Positions 23,275-30,299 of a DNA stretch of 30,299 nucleotides are shown piece after piece (the first letter of the stretch is position 1; the number at the start of each line of letters is the position of its first letter). The stretch covers positions 1 to 30,299 of the forward strand of contig WRHS01000005.1 in assembly GCA_009783135.1 (NCBI GenBank), given 5' to 3'. This DNA comes from Dehalococcoidia bacterium (GTDB taxonomy: Bacteria > Chloroflexota > Dehalococcoidia > Dehalococcoidales > UBA1222). A program made the translations under genes and the position numbers. The notes under the pieces are model-generated. The model was not told the DNA's origin, searched no databases, and worked only from the letters and a program-made list of their open reading frames with translations.

Positions 23275-23460
23275 ATGGAAAAAAGCACAAAGAAGACAGT
23301 CGTTTCAGCAGTATGGATTTTCGGTTTAGTCCTACTGGTTACATCTGTTATTCTGTTTATTATTTCCATTGCAGCCCATAATCAATCCCTACGGGTTCCA
23401 AGTATTATTCTTTCCGTTGTTGCGACCATTTTGGGTTTGGTAAGAGCAATAATCAGATAA
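23275..23460 (+). CDS. Small membrane protein, 61 aa
   Basis: A basic N-terminus (MEKSTKKT) is followed by two hydrophobic helices (about 9-31 and 39-57) with a short polar turn between them, and the protein ends in Arg-Ala-Ile-Ile-Arg. No known family is recognised. I start at ATG 23275 because AAGGGA lies about 10 nt upstream; the longer frame from 23218 would begin inside the palindrome and add a lysine-rich stretch. It lies 48 bp before the large activase gene on the same strand and could share its transcript. With so short a length it could also be a chance ORF, but the ribosome binding site and clean membrane pattern argue for a gene. Confidence 0.6.
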   Translation: MEKSTKKTVVSAVWIFGLVLLVTSVILFIISIAAHNQSLRVPSIILSVVATILGLVRAIIR

Positions 23461-23508
23461 TCCCCAGAGGTAAGCCCCTGCCATCTGTCTTGCACCAAGC
23501 AAGCATAT

Positions 23509-26500
23509 ATGCTTAAATATCGGGCTGTGGATACCTTTATCGGCTTGGATGTCGGCTCAGTCAACGTTAAATCCTGCCTTATTGCAGCCGACGGCACACT
23601 CCTGCACAAAGCCAGTGTTCGTATTACAAGCAATGCGGAAACGGCCTCCAACGCAGCCGTCGTGCAACTGGATGGTTGGGACAAGGCAAAAGGCTTGGGG
23701 GTTTCCGGCTCAGGTCGCACACTGATAAGCCAGCCCGATACAGCTGTTTTCACGTCCCCTTTGGCACTGGCCACCGGAGTGCTGCAAGAACACCCTGAGG
23801 CACGTTGCATCATTCAGCTTGGTGGGCAGAACTCTCTCATTGTGCAGCTTGAGGACGGTCTTAACAAGCCATGGAAAATAGCCTCCAACCCTCTTTGCGC
23901 TGCCGGCACAGGACGCTTTATCGAACAGCAAGCCTATCGTCTGGGACTAAGTTTGGGCGATTTTTCGCGCCTGGCATTGGAGCACAGCGGCACAGCCCCG
24001 CGTATTGCTGCACGCTGCAGCGTATTCGCCAAAAGTGACCTTATCCATCTGCAGCAGAAAGGTGTTGCATTACCCGCCATGCTTTATGCATTGTGCCAGT
24101 CTGTTGCACGCATGGTAACGGCACTCCACCCGGACACATTTATTGAGCCCATATACATTGCCGGGGGATTGGCCCACAGCCCTGCCATTATTCGGGCGCT
24201 GGAAGAGGCTTTCTCGGAAAAAAACGGGGGTGCTGTTAAGATAAATATTGCGCCAAATCCTGATTTCAGTGAAACCTACGGTGCTGCGCTGTTGGCTCGC
24301 CGCCAGACTGCGCCTATTCCACCTTTCCCTTTGTCAAATCGCACAGAGCAGCAATATTTCCGCCTGCCGCCATTGCCGCAGAAACAAACCGATGCAATTC
24401 CCGCAACTCCGCCGGTCATTAAGGCGTCCGTAGACGGCTACCTTGGCATTGATGTCGGCTCAACCAGCACCAAAGCGGTCATCATGGATGCCAGCGGGAA
24501 AGAGGTACTGGCAAAAAACTATATCATGACATCGGGACGCCCCGTAGATGCCGTACGTCAACTATTGCGCAATCTGCTGCAGCAAGGCGCCGGCATGGTA
24601 AATATACGAGGCGTCGGCGTTACCGGTTCGGGACGCTACCTCGTTGGGCATTTTATTGGAGCCGATTTGGTGAAAAACGAAATCACGGCGCAGACGCGTT
24701 GTGCGGCTGAGATAGACCCGAATGCCGACATCATTGAAATCGGCGGGCAGGATTCAAAACTGGTGCTCAAACGCAAGGGAATAGTCGTTGACTACCAGAT
24801 GAACAAAGCCTGCGCCGCCGGCACAGGCAGTTTCATTGATGAGTTGGCTGAAATGCTGGGGCTCAAGGTTACCAACGGTGATTTCGCTAAACTGGCCTTT
24901 CTGGCACCTTTTACCATTGATCTCGGCACACGCTGCGCTGCCTTCATAGGTCAGTCGGTGGCATTGGCACAACAGGAGGGAGTACCCCTTGAGGTCATCG
25001 TTGCTAGCTTGTCCGGTTCCATAGCCAAAAACTATCTGTCCAAGGTAGTGGGACATCGCAAACTCGGGAATAAGGTAATTCTTACAGGCGCCGTATTCTA
25101 TAACGAGGCGGTTGTGGCCGCTTTCCGCGAGCAACTGGGAGACAGGCAGGTGAGTGTCGCTCCGCATCGTGAGGTATCCGGCGCCATCGGTGTAGCACTG
25201 CTGGCAAGGGAGAATCAGGAAACTCAACGCAGCAACTTCAAGGGATTTCAACAGGTCGTCGACCAGCCGTGTGAGTTAAAAACATTCGTATGCCAATCAT
25301 GCGATAATAACTGCACTATCACGCGTATGGCATTAGACGACGGCAAGTCCACTTATTACGGCAGCCGCTGCGACCGATATGACAGCCTTAGCGCCACAAA
25401 AAAACAGCTTACTGCATTTGATGAGCGTGAAAAACTGCTTTTTGCAGGCTACAGGGAAGATGCCGGGCACGGACCGCTTGTCGGACTGCCGCGCGCTCTT
25501 TTCACATATGATTTCGCACCTTTGCTCATCGGTTTTCTTAACGCATTGGGTGCCCGCATACTCCTTTCCGGCAAAACCACAGCTTCAATCATGACCAAGG
25601 CATCCGAGTTGGCATACAGCGACAGTTGTTTTCCGCTGAAGCTGATGCATGGTCACGTTGACAGTTTGAAAGACAAATGCGATTTCATCCTATATCCGTC
25701 AGCTTTGCGCATCGGACGCAAGGAGGGCGACCATAATCAAAAGTATTCCTGCCCACTGGTACAGGCAGCCCCATTCATCGTGCGCCAAGTACTGAAACAG
25801 GGAGATAAGATGCTCTCCCCGCTACTGGATTTCAGCCTTGGTGATGACGATGTCATAGCCAATTTGGCGCAGGCAGCCACCGAGATGGGCTTCAGCCGAA
25901 AAGCCGGCAGACTGGCAGCACAAGCCGGTATCGACACACAAAACGATTTCTACAAAACCAGAAGCGACTCCGGGACCGATTTGCTGGAAAGCCTTAAGAG
26001 TAGCGGGCAAATCGGCGTTGTGATTCTTTCGCGCGCTTACATGGCACAGGACTCAGGTGCCAATCTGGGCATTGCCGAAACCCTTGCTAATTTGGGAGTT
26101 GTTCCCATACCAATGGATTTTCTGCCGCTTGAGGACATCGATACAGCAGATTACTCCGATAGGCCATACTGGTCATATGAAAGCAAGCTGATTGCCGCCT
26201 CCGCCATTATTTCGCGTATGCCAAACGTATATGGGCTGGTAATTACCAACTTCGGCTGCGGACCGAACTCATTTATCCTACCGGTACTGGAGGATATCAT
26301 GGGCGATAAACCCATGGGGCAAATGGAAATTGACGAACATGCCGCTGAGGCCGGGCTTATAACACGCCTGGAGGCATTTGTAGACACTATCAACAGCTAC
26401 GCCGCAGGACAGCAACCACAAAGTCCTCCTGCCATAATACGCCGCTCCAGTGGCGCCATAAGCATCACCAATAAAACATTCGTTGTGCCGCGCATGGCGC

Positions 26501-27648
26501 CTTTCGTCGACGCTCTCGGAGCAGTGATGCAGTCCGCCGCCTGCCGCGTACAAATCCTGCCTGAGCCCAATGAACAAAACCTGCTGCTGGCCAATCGCGT
26601 CACATCAGGCACAGAATGTCTGCCTTACCGCATAACACTGGGGGATTACCTGCGTTTTTTTGAAGATGAGCAGGCAGACCACAGCAATGCGCTGTTGGTG
26701 ATGGCCGGCTCATACGGACCATGCCGCTTGGGCAAATATGCTTTGGAGCAGGACCGCGTGCTGCATGCGCTGGGATATCCTGCACAGGTGCTCACAACCA
26801 TTTCCAACAATGCCTACCGCGACATAAATCTGGGCACAGGCGCACTGCGCTACGGTCTGGGAGCCATATTCGCTGTGGACTGGCTGGAACGATTGCTATG
26901 GCGCACGCGCCCATATGAACACATGTCTGGACAGGCTGACCTTCTCTTCCAGAAACACCTGCAAAGCATGGTTGAGTCCTGCCGCGTGCGCAAGCCACTC
27001 GCCCCGCTTTTGCGCCGGGCTGCGGACGACTTCGCCGAGGCGCACGACCGCAATATTCCGCGCCGCCCTTTGGTAGGTATCAATGGGGAAATTTTCCTGC
27101 GCACCAACACTTTCAGCAATAATAATCTTGTACGTGAATGCGAGAAAGCCGGATTGGAAGTGGTTGTTTCGCCTATGAGCGAATGGATTAAATACACGTC
27201 TTTGCGCAATCTTGAAGACCAAATACGCTTCCGCCGCTGGAGTAAAATTCCGGCTAGTTTCATAAAACACCGCATCGTTGAAGGTGACGATGCCAAACTG
27301 CTGAATATTGTAAAAAATACGCTGGAGTTACGTGACGAACCAAGCGTGGCAGATATACTGCATCAAACAAAACGCTACCTGTCACCGCGTTGCGGTAGCG
27401 AAGCCGTGCTTAGCATCGGTGCCGGCGTACACTGGATGGCATCGCCTCATTTCGCTGGGGTAATTTCAGTCATGCCACACGGCTGCATGCCGGGCGGCAT
27501 TGTGGCATCTATGGCAGAGCATTTTTCAGCGGAGTATCACAAACCTTGGATTAGCCTAACTTATGACGGCATCATGGAAAACAATAACCAAACAAAAATC
27601 ACCAATTTTGCCGAACTCATCCGCTATTGTGCCCAGTTCTCAAAGTAA
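23509..27648 (+). CDS. Fused acyl-CoA dehydratase activator: two BadF/HgdC ATPase domains plus DUF2229 and C-terminal dehydratase-like region
   Basis: A 1379-aa protein of the 'CoA-substrate-specific enzyme activase' family. Domain 1 (about 8-260) and domain 2 (about 308-565) are both ASKHA ATPases starting GLDVGS and GIDVGSTSTK. Each has the Cys pair that, in HgdC, binds a [4Fe-4S] cluster between subunits: Cys130 and Cys170, then Cys435 and Cys476. A Pro-rich linker joins them. A cysteine cluster follows (Cys595, Cys598, Cys602, Cys621), then a DUF2229-like domain (about 655-870) and an HgdB-like C-terminal region (to 1379). Such activators push electrons into 2-hydroxyacyl-CoA dehydratases or benzoyl-CoA reductases using ATP. 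No such partner is in the window. No Shine-Dalgarno precedes the ATG. Confidence 0.92.
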   Translation: MLKYRAVDTFIGLDVGSVNVKSCLIAADGTLLHKASVRITSNAETASNAAVVQLDGWDKAKGLGVSGSGRTLISQPDTAVFTSPLALATGVLQEHPEARCIIQLGGQNSLIVQLEDGLNKPWKIASNPLCAAGTGRFIEQQAYRLGLSLGDFSRLALEHSGTAPRIAARCSVFAKSDLIHLQQKGVALPAMLYALCQSVARMVTALHPDTFIEPIYIAGGLAHSPAIIRALEEAFSEKNGGAVKINIAPNPDFSETYGAALLARRQTAPIPPFPLSNRTEQQYFRLPPLPQKQTDAIPATPPVIKASVDGYLGIDVGSTSTKAVIMDASGKEVLAKNYIMTSGRPVDAVRQLLRNLLQQGAGMVNIRGVGVTGSGRYLVGHFIGADLVKNEITAQTRCAAEIDPNADIIEIGGQDSKLVLKRKGIVVDYQMNKACAAGTGSFIDELAEMLGLKVTNGDFAKLAFLAPFTIDLGTRCAAFIGQSVALAQQEGVPLEVIVASLSGSIAKNYLSKVVGHRKLGNKVILTGAVFYNEAVVAAFREQLGDRQVSVAPHREVSGAIGVALLARENQETQRSNFKGFQQVVDQPCELKTFVCQSCDNNCTITRMALDDGKSTYYGSRCDRYDSLSATKKQLTAFDEREKLLFAGYREDAGHGPLVGLPRALFTYDFAPLLIGFLNALGARILLSGKTTASIMTKASELAYSDSCFPLKLMHGHVDSLKDKCDFILYPSALRIGRKEGDHNQKYSCPLVQAAPFIVRQVLKQGDKMLSPLLDFSLGDDDVIANLAQAATEMGFSRKAGRLAAQAGIDTQNDFYKTRSDSGTDLLESLKSSGQIGVVILSRAYMAQDSGANLGIAETLANLGVVPIPMDFLPLEDIDTADYSDRPYWSYESKLIAASAIISRMPNVYGLVITNFGCGPNSFILPVLEDIMGDKPMGQMEIDEHAAEAGLITRLEAFVDTINSYAAGQQPQSPPAIIRRSSGAISITNKTFVVPRMAPFVDALGAVMQSAACRVQILPEPNEQNLLLANRVTSGTECLPYRITLGDYLRFFEDEQADHSNALLVMAGSYGPCRLGKYALEQDRVLHALGYPAQVLTTISNNAYRDINLGTGALRYGLGAIFAVDWLERLLWRTRPYEHMSGQADLLFQKHLQSMVESCRVRKPLAPLLRRAADDFAEAHDRNIPRRPLVGINGEIFLRTNTFSNNNLVRECEKAGLEVVVSPMSEWIKYTSLRNLEDQIRFRRWSKIPASFIKHRIVEGDDAKLLNIVKNTLELRDEPSVADILHQTKRYLSPRCGSEAVLSIGAGVHWMASPHFAGVISVMPHGCMPGGIVASMAEHFSAEYHKPWISLTYDGIMENNNQTKITNFAELIRYCAQFSK

Positions 27649-27666
27649 TTTGACCTATACACCCAA

Positions 27667-27695
27667 TTGCATACTAGGTAGCAAAACGCTAGAAT
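27667..27695 (+). promoter_or_regulatory. Promoter of the phenylacetate-CoA ligase / ACT operon
   Basis: TTGCAT (27667-27672), a 17-bp spacer and TAGAAT (27690-27695, 5/6). Transcription would begin near 27703, leaving about a 56-nt leader before ATG 27759. Confidence 0.5.
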
Positions 27696-27758
27696 ACCTG
27701 AAAAGTCTATGTGCTAACGCTCCGGTCTATGCTGGATTTTTACGGAAAGAGGGTTGTC

Positions 27759-29072
27759 ATGATTCGCCATCCACATTTTGAAACCATGCCGCGTGCGGAA
27801 CTGGAAAAACTGCAGTTGGAGCGGTTAAAAAAGACCGTTGCCTACGTCTATGAGCGCGTGCCATTTTATCGCGACAGCATGCAAAAACTCGGTGTAAAAC
27901 CGGATGACATCCAAACATTAACCGACGTCGCAAACTTGCCTTTCACCAGCAAGCTGGATTTTCGTGATAACTATCCTTTCGGACTTACGTGCGTACCACA
28001 AGACGAGGTTGTATGCGTACACGCATCATCCGGCACAACGGGAAAGCCCGTTATCGCGCCTTACACACAGAAGGATGTTGACACATGGGCCGAACTTGTT
28101 GCACGTTCACTGGTCTGCGCCGGCATGACGCGTGAGGACACCTTGCAGAATGCTTACGGCTACGGTATGTTCACCGGAGGTTTAGGTTTGCACTACGGCG
28201 GCAAGCAGCTTGGAGCAACTGTTGTTCCAGCCTCAACCGGCAACACCAAACGCCAATTAATGATGATACAAGACCTGGGCACAACGGCTATCTCCTGCAC
28301 GCCTTCATACGCCCTGATTCTGCATGAAACAGCACAGGAACTCGACATTGACCTGTACAATGGTAGCCTGCGGCTTGGCATACTGGGGGCCGAGCCGTGG
28401 AGTGAAAATATGCGCGCCGATATTGAAAACAAGCTGGGAATTACGGCTCTCAGTATATACGGACTTACCGAAATTATGGGTCCCGGTGTGTCCATGGAAT
28501 GCCCTCACAAAAACGGCATGCACATTTGGGAAGACCACTTCCTGGCGGAAATCATTGACCCAGTCACAGGCAAAACACTGCCATATGGCGAGCAAGGTGA
28601 GTTGGTCATCACGACACTGACCAAAGAGGCTCAACCTGTGCTGCGTTTTCGCACTAAGGACATCACTCGTCTTATTACTGAAACCTGCGCCTGCGGGCGC
28701 ACTATGGCACGCATGGTACGCATCACCGGACGTAGCGATGATATGATACGCGTGCGCGGCGTTTCTGTTTTCCCGTCACAAATTGAGAGTGTGCTTCTTA
28801 CAGTCGAGGGAATTGAACCGCAGTATATGATTGTGGTGGACCGCCAGAATGCTTTCGCATCCGATGAGCTTGAAATATGGGTGGAGGTTTCCGAGAGTAT
28901 TTTTTCGGACAAGATGGCACAGATGGCAACATTGCAGATCAAGTTACAGCGCGAACTCGACAGCGTCCTTGGTATTAAGGCGCGTATCAAGTTGGTGGAA
29001 CCACGTAAACTGGCGCGCACCGAAGGTAAAGCCAAGCGCGTTGTGGACCGTTCTGAGTTGCCACAGTTGTAA
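27759..29072 (+). CDS. paaK: Phenylacetate-CoA ligase
   Basis: AMP-forming ligase of the adenylate-forming superfamily that activates phenylacetate or a related aryl acid to its CoA thioester. The AMP-binding loop HASSGTTGKPV is at 88-98, followed by AYGYGMFTGGLGLHYG, GAEPWSENMR, SIYGLTEIMGPGVSMEC and the C-terminal hinge GRSDDMIRVRGVSVFPSQIE. I chose ATG 27759 (437 aa, usual family length) with GAGG 6 nt upstream; the open frame extends 16 codons further without support. It is paired with an ACT-domain gene 19 bp downstream. In many anaerobes such ligases act on aryl acids from amino-acid fermentation. Confidence 0.95.
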   Translation: MIRHPHFETMPRAELEKLQLERLKKTVAYVYERVPFYRDSMQKLGVKPDDIQTLTDVANLPFTSKLDFRDNYPFGLTCVPQDEVVCVHASSGTTGKPVIAPYTQKDVDTWAELVARSLVCAGMTREDTLQNAYGYGMFTGGLGLHYGGKQLGATVVPASTGNTKRQLMMIQDLGTTAISCTPSYALILHETAQELDIDLYNGSLRLGILGAEPWSENMRADIENKLGITALSIYGLTEIMGPGVSMECPHKNGMHIWEDHFLAEIIDPVTGKTLPYGEQGELVITTLTKEAQPVLRFRTKDITRLITETCACGRTMARMVRITGRSDDMIRVRGVSVFPSQIESVLLTVEGIEPQYMIVVDRQNAFASDELEIWVEVSESIFSDKMAQMATLQIKLQRELDSVLGIKARIKLVEPRKLARTEGKAKRVVDRSELPQL

Positions 29073-29091
29073 AAACAAGCGGAGGATAATC

Positions 29092-29493
29092 ATGAAAATC
29101 AAACAAGTATCAGTCTTCGCCGAAAATGAACAGGGACGCTTACTGGCCATACTAAAAGCACTGGAAATCACATGCGTCAACCTGCGCGCCATATCTGTAA
29201 GTGAGAATGCCGATTTCGGCATCGTGCGCATGATTATGGACAATCCGGAAAAAGGTGCTGCAGCGCTTAAACAAGCCGGTTTTACCGAACGCACCGATAC
29301 ATTGCTCACCGCTGAAATTCCGGACGTGCCCAACGGCTTGCTGAAATCTGTAGTACAACCTCTTTCAGACGGCAAGGTTAATATAGATTATTTCTACGCT
29401 TTCCTGGAGCAAGAAGCCGGCACTGCACGTATTGTGCTAAAAACAAGCGACGATGAAAAAGCGGAAATGCTTCTCAAAGCCTGTACCACTTAA
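29092..29493 (+). CDS. ACT domain protein (tandem ACT)
   Basis: A 133-aa protein made of two ACT-type ligand-binding modules (about 3-65 and 70-130). MKIKQVSVFAENEQGRL and VNIDYFYAFLEQEAGTA are typical of the phenylacetate-CoA-ligase-associated ACT family. ACT domains bind amino acids and regulate partner enzymes. Here the obvious partner is the ligase encoded 19 bp upstream, probably by allosteric control with an aromatic or branched amino acid; this is inference. GGAGG precedes ATG 29092. The frame stays open far upstream inside paaK, but that part is a shadow. Confidence 0.93.
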   Translation: MKIKQVSVFAENEQGRLLAILKALEITCVNLRAISVSENADFGIVRMIMDNPEKGAAALKQAGFTERTDTLLTAEIPDVPNGLLKSVVQPLSDGKVNIDYFYAFLEQEAGTARIVLKTSDDEKAEMLLKACTT

Positions 29494-29559
29494 TTGAGGC
29501 TCAGTTGCAAATTACAACCAACTGAAACTTTGAATTCTAGTAGTACTAAGATGGCAGAA

Positions 29560-29573
29560 TTGTGCTATTCTAT
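29560..29573 (+). promoter_or_regulatory. Extended -10 promoter of the 127-aa membrane protein
   Basis: TTGTGCTATTCTAT contains TGC-TATTCT, an extended -10 (29566-29571). Thirteen of fourteen bases equal the box at 5967-5980. No good -35 is visible. The leader would be about 25-27 nt, including GGAGGG. Confidence 0.55.
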
Positions 29574-29604
29574 GGGCAACATACATTCATTTTAGGAGGG
29601 TTCC

Positions 29605-29988
29605 ATGTCAAATAGCAGTTCATCTCGGTGGATGCCTACCGCCGGCGGGGTGCTCAACATTGTGACGGGGGTGTTAGGTCTTATCGGCGGGAAAGCCTGT
29701 GCCATAATTTGCGCAGTGCTCCAATCCAATAAATCTAATATCGACATTGAAGATCCAGAAGCATTCACTTTCATGATTGCCATATTATGGATCGCTTGCG
29801 CCATTACGTTCATTCCCAGCATCATTTCCATCATCGGTGGCGTATTTGCCATCCAGCGCAAGAAGTGGGGATGGGCTTTAGCTGGAAGCATTTGCGCCAT
29901 ATTATGCTCCACCATCACTGGCGTTCTCGCCTTGATATTCATCGTCATGGGAAAGAAAGAGTTCTCCGCGCAAGAAAACGATATATAA
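29605..29988 (+). CDS. Four-helix membrane protein, 127 aa, uncharacterised (DUF4064-like)
   Basis: The Ser-rich N-terminus MSNSSSSRWMP is followed by four hydrophobic helices: about 11-30, 31-40 continuing as a reentrant-like stretch, 52-82 and 90-115. The helices contain Gly-rich stretches (TAGGVLNIVTGVLGLIGG), and RKKWGWALAGSICAI lies between the last helices. Small Firmicutes and Chloroflexota membrane proteins of the DUF4064 type have the same look, but this is from pattern memory. AGGAGGG lies just before the ATG. It has its own promoter and a strong terminator, so it is monocistronic. No function is known. Confidence 0.8.
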   Translation: MSNSSSSRWMPTAGGVLNIVTGVLGLIGGKACAIICAVLQSNKSNIDIEDPEAFTFMIAILWIACAITFIPSIISIIGGVFAIQRKKWGWALAGSICAILCSTITGVLALIFIVMGKKEFSAQENDI

Positions 29989-30013
29989 TTTTTTCTCTCA
30001 GTTTCGTAGGCAC

Positions 30014-30048
30014 AGCACCGCCTACATTTCTAGGCGGTGCTTTCGTTT
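30014..30048 (+). terminator. Rho-independent terminator after the membrane protein gene
   Basis: A perfect 11-bp GC-rich stem AGCACCGCCTA / TAGGCGGTGCT with a 6-nt loop, followed by TTCGTTT. It sits 25 bp after the stop codon. Confidence 0.9.
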
Positions 30049-30092
30049 AACATTAGTTGCCACCATGTTTTTATTGTGGTCTTTTTGTTCTT

Positions 30093-30200
30093 ATGGCGAA
30101 AATGCTCATGCTGAAATTTCTGCTACGCAAACAAACATACTGGGGAACAAAGATTGATGGCCGCATGGAAGACGAGACAGTATGGCTTTCCCTTAGATAG
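30093..30200 (+). pseudogene. Truncated RhuM-family (virulence RhuM-like) gene, N-terminal fragment
   Basis: A 35-codon frame whose second half, TKIDGRMEDETVWLSL, matches the start of RhuM-family proteins as I recall it ('TKIDVRMEDETVWLSLxQMAELF'). The match stops after 'SL', at the point where IS-like sequence begins (TAG TGTGGACAC...). No ribosome binding site is clear, and the first 18 residues do not look like RhuM, so the 5' end may also be altered. RhuM proteins have a winged-helix N-terminal domain and are often encoded near Fic or restriction genes. Function here is lost or remains to be seen beyond the window. Confidence 0.65.
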
Positions 30201-30299
30201 TGTGGACACGTGATAAAAACAGTAGTATACTCCAAGGTATCACATATTGGAGTAGCTAACAAATGAAAAGCGCACAACACAGGCATGATATTTCCGACG
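30198..30299 (+). mobile_element. Left end of an IS5-family insertion sequence (partial)
   Basis: The element appears to start near 30198 with a TAGTGTGGACACGTG-type end, and a transposase start codon lies 65 bp inside at 30263. The right end and the second inverted repeat are outside the window, so the exact boundary and target duplication cannot be fixed. It lies immediately after the RhuM-like fragment, which it appears to interrupt. Confidence 0.65.
30263..30299 (+). CDS. IS5-family transposase, N-terminal 12 codons only
   Basis: MKSAQHRHDISD matches the conserved start of IS5-family (DUF4096-type) transposases, which read '...RHDISDxxWxxxxPxLPG' and then the DDE domain. TTGGAG lies 12 nt before the ATG. 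The gene continues past the window end, so the DDE residues cannot be checked. The identification rests on the short RHDISD motif and on the IS-like flank. Confidence 0.7.
   Translation, partial: MKSAQHRHDISD

Noticed and set aside
24754..25251. 165-aa minus-strand open frame inside the activase gene
   Set aside because: It lies wholly antisense to a well-supported coding region, has no recognisable motif or ribosome binding site, and is one of several shadows in this GC-balanced gene (also 26850-27296 and 26896-27270).
1..30299. tRNA, rRNA or CRISPR repeats
   Set aside because: Intergenic regions were read for cloverleaf arms, rRNA-like stretches and regularly spaced repeats, and none was found.

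Overview
The window is about 30 kb of bacterial chromosome dominated by single-copy housekeeping genes. Short operons lie on both strands, mostly with Shine-Dalgarno sites and sigma-70-like promoters. From recall of family sequences only (no search was run), the best guess for the organism is Chloroflexota, class Dehalococcoidia. DnaK has the 'GTTFSE' start, a 'WGEPAGREL' stretch and a '...GTVEGEFREV' tail, all of which I associate with that group. The split class I fumarase, the short ArgA-like acetyltransferase, the type 1B dihydroorotate dehydrogenase and the fused BadF/HgdC-type activase fit the same kind of anaerobe. A clostridial-type Firmicute is the main alternative.

Layout. 1-430: an orphan 116-aa ORF, with nothing recognisable in 431-646. 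647-5874 (minus): the heat-shock operon hrcA-grpE-dnaK-J-domain-only gene-dnaJ, preceded by a strong promoter that overlaps a variant CIRCE operator. 5951-8234 (plus): a small membrane protein, NAD kinase, GNAT acetyltransferase and NUDIX hydrolase, tightly packed. 8321-10074 (plus): fumarase alpha and beta subunits and a HIT protein, closed by a 14-bp stem. 10172-11214 (minus): an iron-type DtxR regulator followed by rubrerythrin. 11342-12907 (plus): a two-gene ABC-2 exporter with its own near-consensus promoter. 12958-14690 (minus): a TraR/DksA-like protein, lspA and rluD, overlapping one another. 14939-17725 (plus): pyrD, then an Lrp/AsnC regulator with a class I aminotransferase. 17766-21327 (minus): ispH, a GPH-type sugar symporter and trpS. 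21423-23460 (plus): tatA, a Cys-rich 79-aa protein, nadA and a 61-aa membrane protein. 23509-27648 (plus): a 1379-aa double-ATPase acyl-CoA dehydratase activator. 27667-29493 (plus): phenylacetate-CoA ligase with an ACT-domain partner. 29560-30048 (plus): a 127-aa membrane protein ending in a clear terminator. 30093-30299: the N-terminal remnant of a RhuM-family gene, apparently cut by an IS5-type insertion sequence whose transposase starts at 30263 and leaves the window.

How the genes work together. The chaperone operon is a self-regulating HrcA/CIRCE module with an extra J protein. NAD metabolism appears twice (nadK, nadA). DtxR and rubrerythrin form an iron/oxidative-stress pair. The activase, aryl-CoA ligase and ACT protein are consecutive and could serve anaerobic CoA-thioester (aromatic or 2-hydroxyacid) chemistry, although no dehydratase or reductase subunits are present. 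I saw no tRNA, rRNA, CRISPR array or prophage, and no gene-free stretch longer than 300 bases. The accessory part is confined to the two ends. I found no clearly new multi-gene system. The least ordinary items are the extra J protein with the hairpin in front of it, the IS-interrupted RhuM gene, the near-identical promoter boxes before two small membrane proteins, and the activase-ligase-ACT neighbourhood.
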